This document shows positions 53,623-54,602 of a stretch of DNA of 54,602 nt, one piece after another (position 1 is the stretch's first letter; every line of letters starts with the position of its first letter). A program made the position numbers and the translations under genes. The stretch comes from a bacterium (GTDB lineage: Bacteria; Planctomycetota; Phycisphaerae; Phycisphaerales; UBA1924), in assembly GCA_024743075.1 (NCBI GenBank), contig JANSXG010000001.1, positions 1 through 54,602 of the forward strand, written 5' to 3'. The notes beneath the pieces were generated by a model. That model was not told where the DNA came from. It ran no database searches and saw only the letters and a list, made by a program, of their open reading frames with translations.

Positions 53623-54602
53623 TTACTGCAGGTCACGCCCGCGGATGCCGCCCCAGTTGCAGATGTACGGCACGTCGAAGGCCGAGGTGGTGCCTTCGTT
53701 GGTGTAGTACAGGACGAAGCGGTTGCCGGCGTTCTCCTGCTGGTTGGCCTTGAGGGCGTCGGTGTAGGGACGGGTCGCCCGGGCGCTGCCGTCGCCGGTG
53801 GCGAGGGTGCAGGTCGCGCCCTGCTCGTACCAGCTGCGGATGTCCGGGTCGTGCACGGCGTCGTCCATGAAGAACGCCACCTTGTTCGACGGGTGCGAGA
53901 TGTCGCTCATGCGGTTCTTGCGGATCAGCTGCGTGTGGTTCGCGGCGCTGAGCGGCGTGTAGGTGTTGAACTGCCCCCAGCTGTTAAACGCCTGAGGGTT
54001 GACCGCACCGCCGGTGCGCGGGTTGCGCAGCCAGACTTCCGGCGTGCAGATCATGCTCGAGGGGTACAGGTACGAGCCGTTGGAGATACCGCTGGGAGCC
54101 AGCAGGTTCAGGCCGTCCTGCGTGATCGGCGCGATGACGCCGTTCACCGGAGGGAGCGCCGGGAACTCGCCCTGGCGATCGACGCGCAGCCAGTCGAGGA
54201 AGATGTCCCACTCGCGACGCCCCTGGACGTCCGACGGCGACATGAACACGTCCTGCATCGCCTGAGCGCCTTGGCCGTCGACCATGAACTCGCTCATGAC
54301 GACCCAGTACAGGTGCGACATGCCCTGCTGGCTGTTCATCCACGGGTCGGCGTAGAGGTAGTACGTGGGCGGGCCGCTGGCGTTACCGGCGCCGAGCACG
54401 CGGATGCCCGCCGTGCCAAACTTGAAGCCGTTGAGCGGACGCTCTTCGGTCGCAAAGCGGTACGCGGGCTGACCCTTGGGGCCGTAGATGTTGGCGACAT
54501 CACCGCCGGGGGAATCGGGGGCGTTGGGCAGCGCCTGGTCGTTGGCCGAGGCGTAGTTCGACATGCCCTGCGAGTGCTGGCCCATGTTCGACGTGCACGC
54601 CG
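53623..54602 (-). CDS. Prepilin-type secreted protein, paralogue 2, 5' end outside window
   Basis: At least 325 residues; the frame runs off the right edge, and the leader and prepilin helix are not visible. The first visible residues, ACTSNMGQHSQGMSNYASAN, align exactly with residues just after the N-terminal helix of the protein at 51795, as do the body and the ending EGTTSAFDVPYICNWGG. Differences cluster in a segment around GQFNTYTPLSAANHTQLIRK (GQFQGGGMSVANYLDVIRK in the other copy) and in a few single residues. Apart from being a duplicate, its role is unknown. Confidence 0.85.
   Translation of the reverse strand, partial: ACTSNMGQHSQGMSNYASANDQALPNAPDSPGGDVANIYGPKGQPAYRFATEERPLNGFKFGTAGIRVLGAGNASGPPTYYLYADPWMNSQQGMSHLYWVVMSEFMVDGQGAQAMQDVFMSPSDVQGRREWDIFLDWLRVDRQGEFPALPPVNGVIAPITQDGLNLLAPSGISNGSYLYPSSMICTPEVWLRNPRTGGAVNPQAFNSWGQFNTYTPLSAANHTQLIRKNRMSDISHPSNKVAFFMDDAVHDPDIRSWYEQGATCTLATGDGSARATRPYTDALKANQQENAGNRFVLYYTNEGTTSAFDVPYICNWGGIRGRDLQ

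Noticed and set aside
1-54602. CRISPR array, insertion sequence or prophage
   Set aside because: No regularly spaced repeats, transposase, recombinase or phage structural genes were found on either strand.

Overview
The window is about 54.6 kb of GC-rich bacterial DNA with strongly C/G-ending codons and frequent GTG and TTG starts. The gene content points to a planctomycete, most likely of the class Phycisphaerae. The signs are secreted proteins ending in dockerin-like repeats of the DLNxVLANFG kind, several prepilin-like proteins with a G|FTLxELLVV leader, a LacI regulator beside one of them, large secreted coiled-coil and HEAT-repeat proteins, and a KDO (outer-membrane sugar) gene. This assignment is inference from protein style; no rRNA gene is present to confirm it. 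I see no CRISPR array, prophage, insertion sequence or integrase.

Layout. 1-3853: the end of pstC, then pstA, pstB and phoU (phosphate uptake). 3958-9723: a complete seven-gene mrpABCDEFG Na+/H+ antiporter operon whose genes from mrpA to mrpG overlap by 4 bases each. 9838-12510: secreted M1 aminopeptidase. 12514-14818 (minus): kdsB and a TPR protein. 14968-17163: def, fmt and a small HExxH protein. 17225-19426: two dockerin/EF-hand proteins. 19494-21913: a prepilin-like gene and a divergent lacI-family gene sharing two copies of one palindromic operator. 21970-22042: tRNA-Phe. 22286-24357: an ECF sigma factor, a one-TM protein and a secreted coiled-coil protein, probably one signalling unit. 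24409-32941: a peptide/nickel-type ABC importer with three enlarged permeases, a membrane-anchored binding protein and one ATPase, followed by a GT-B protein at 32964. 34913-35970 (minus): queD and queE. 36021-41353: a TPR protein, valS and a lipoprotein metallopeptidase. 41360-44843: MFS transporter, tRNA-Arg, Gly-rich lipoprotein, nitrilase and a cysteine-free FmdB-like protein. 44888-46928 (minus): ftsY, nusB and ribH. 46989-51655: a UbiA-type prenyltransferase, a DUF4340-like protein, ribD and an unusual RNase HII-like gene. 51795-54602 (minus): two closely related prepilin-like genes separated by a small one-TM protein, the second running off the window.

Most of this is housekeeping. The parts that ordinary annotation does not explain are: the large extracytoplasmic inserts in four separate ABC permeases (PstA and three Opp-type), together with a coiled-coil membrane anchor on the cognate binding protein; the paired operators between the prepilin-like gene and the lacI-like gene; a CnrYXH-like sigma/anti-sigma/sensor trio with unknown signal; a cytoplasmic-looking triple dockerin-repeat protein; a small zincin-like protein coupled to def-fmt; and an RNase HII relative whose junction-sensing GRG motif reads GYG.
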